The position numbers and the translations under genes were made by a program. From NCBI GenBank assembly GCA_030150965.1, contig JASLEW010000922.1, positions 1 to 5,466 of the forward strand: DNA of 5,466 nucleotides. The letters are read 5' to 3'. The number at the start of each line of letters is the position of its first letter. Positions within the stretch are counted from its first letter, which is position 1. Below are positions 5,148 to 5,466 of this stretch, piece by piece. The stretch comes from Thermoanaerobaculia bacterium (GTDB lineage Bacteria > Acidobacteriota > Thermoanaerobaculia > Multivoradales > UBA5704). The notes beneath the pieces are model-generated. The model had not been told where the DNA came from. It searched no databases and saw only the letters and a program-made list of their open reading frames with translations.

Positions 5148-5285
5148 GGGCTTGACAGGAGCTTCGCGCCGCGCCGTGGCAAGATTTCCACAGGCGGTGG
5201 CGTGAATTCGCCGTAAGACTTGTGTTAACTCTATGTGACAGCGCAGCTTAGCCTGTCTGGCGAGCCCGCGGGGCGGCGAATCACA

Positions 5286-5299
5286 GGGCCGGAGGGCCC
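5286..5299 (-). terminator. Hairpin after the unrecognised upstream gene
   Basis: On the minus strand GGGCC (5299-5295), loop CTCC, GGCCC (5290-5286) forms a perfect 5-bp GC stem 14 bp beyond the stop of the gene at 5314-5466. The following bases (TGTGATT) are not a T-tract. Position fits termination before phoB, but strength is doubtful. Confidence 0.3.
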
Positions 5300-5313
5300 G
5301 TCAAGCCCGCTCT

Positions 5314-5466
5314 TCAGGCCCGCTCCAACCCCTGGCGCAGGCTGAGGCGGGCGCCGAACACCTTGGCGAAATAACGGCGGTGCTCGCGCGCCGCTTCGAG
5401 CTCGATCTCGACGGCGTAGGGAGAGACGACCTCGATGCGCACGCGCTCGTCGTGGATGGCTCCGTA
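5314..5466 (-). CDS. 3' end of an unrecognised gene (partial)
   Basis: The last 50 codons of a minus-strand frame run from the window edge to a TGA at 5316-5314; the start lies beyond the right end. The visible C-terminus reads as a strand-like segment (DERVRIEVVSPYAVEIEL, about residues 6-23) followed by a charged helix (EAAREHRRYFAKVFG, 24-38) and a short tail ending in GLERA. This looks like ordinary folded protein with mixed composition, unlike the Arg/Pro-rich noise of the false frames. I do not recognise the family. It points the same way as phoB, 336 bp upstream, and a hairpin follows its stop. Confidence 0.65.
   Translation of the reverse strand, partial: YGAIHDERVRIEVVSPYAVEIELEAAREHRRYFAKVFGARLSLRQGLERA

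Larger units (their letters stand above)
4978..5313. other. Intergenic region upstream of phoB, AT-rich and repeat-dense
   Basis: 336 bp without a credible gene. Positions 5081-5140 are 33% GC by count, against about 70% in the flanking genes. In order from phoB outward it contains: two DnaA-box matches (5013-5035), a hairpin (5033-5049), tandem dyads (5082-5103), a -10-like TATTAT (5124-5119), a 19-bp palindrome (5125-5143), a lone Pho half-site CTGTCAA (5158-5152, 6 of 7), a near DnaA box on the plus strand (ATTTCCACA, 5184-5192, 8 of 9), and a CTGTCAC half-site (5241-5235). It serves at least as the phoB control region. A replication-origin role is possible (see findings). Confidence 0.6.

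Noticed and set aside
5152..5185. Plus-strand promoter beginning with the perfect -35 TTGACA at 5152-5157
   Set aside because: The only -10-like hexamer (CAAGAT, 5180-5185) is 22 bp away, too far, and no plus-strand gene follows.
1..5466. CRISPR arrays, tRNA or rRNA genes, insertion sequences
   Set aside because: No spaced identical repeats of CRISPR size, no tRNA-like cloverleaf or rRNA segments, and no transposase-like frames or terminal inverted repeats were seen on either strand.

Overview
The window comes from a high-GC bacterium (coding regions roughly 70% GC). It is probably Gram-negative, because the regulators are of the proteobacterial-type PhoB/PhoR/PhoU family and the boxes resemble the proteobacterial Pho box. 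The sequence alone does not fix the phylum. Myxococcota-, Acidobacteriota- or proteobacteria-like lineages are all possible.

Every supported gene lies on the minus strand, so the window reads right to left. From the right edge the order is: the 3' end of an unrecognised gene (5314-5466), a 336-bp intergenic region that is unusually AT-rich and rich in small repeats (4978-5313), the response regulator gene phoB (4294-4977), the sensor kinase gene phoR (2859-4280, 13 bp after phoB), a 163-bp gap with a candidate Pho box, a PlsC-type lysophospholipid acyltransferase-like gene (1832-2695), a GNAT/FeeM-like N-acyltransferase gene (1167-1835, overlapping the previous gene as ATGA), a 137-bp gap with a phased array of Pho-box 7-mers, phoU (367-1029), and a tail of about 84% GC without a convincing gene (1-366).

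PhoR senses phosphate limitation together with the Pst transporter and PhoU, and it phosphorylates PhoB, which binds Pho boxes (7-bp CTGTCAT-like repeats every 11 bp). Here the pst transporter genes that usually precede phoU are not adjacent. Two acyltransferase genes occupy that place instead. An O-acyltransferase of the PlsC family coupled to an N-acyltransferase is the logic of ornithine-lipid (OlsA/OlsB) and glycine-lipid (GlsA/GlsB) synthesis, and ornithine lipids are known to be made under phosphate starvation in several bacteria. The most interesting hypothesis is therefore a phosphate-controlled pathway for a phosphorus-free acyl-amino-acid membrane lipid, built into the pho locus. This is inference: substrate identity cannot be read from the sequence.

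The region upstream of phoB is the second point of interest. It combines two perfect tandem DnaA-box matches, a stretch of 33% GC, tandem ATTG-NN-CAAT dyads and a 19-bp palindrome. It is either a complex phoB control region or a possible replication origin.
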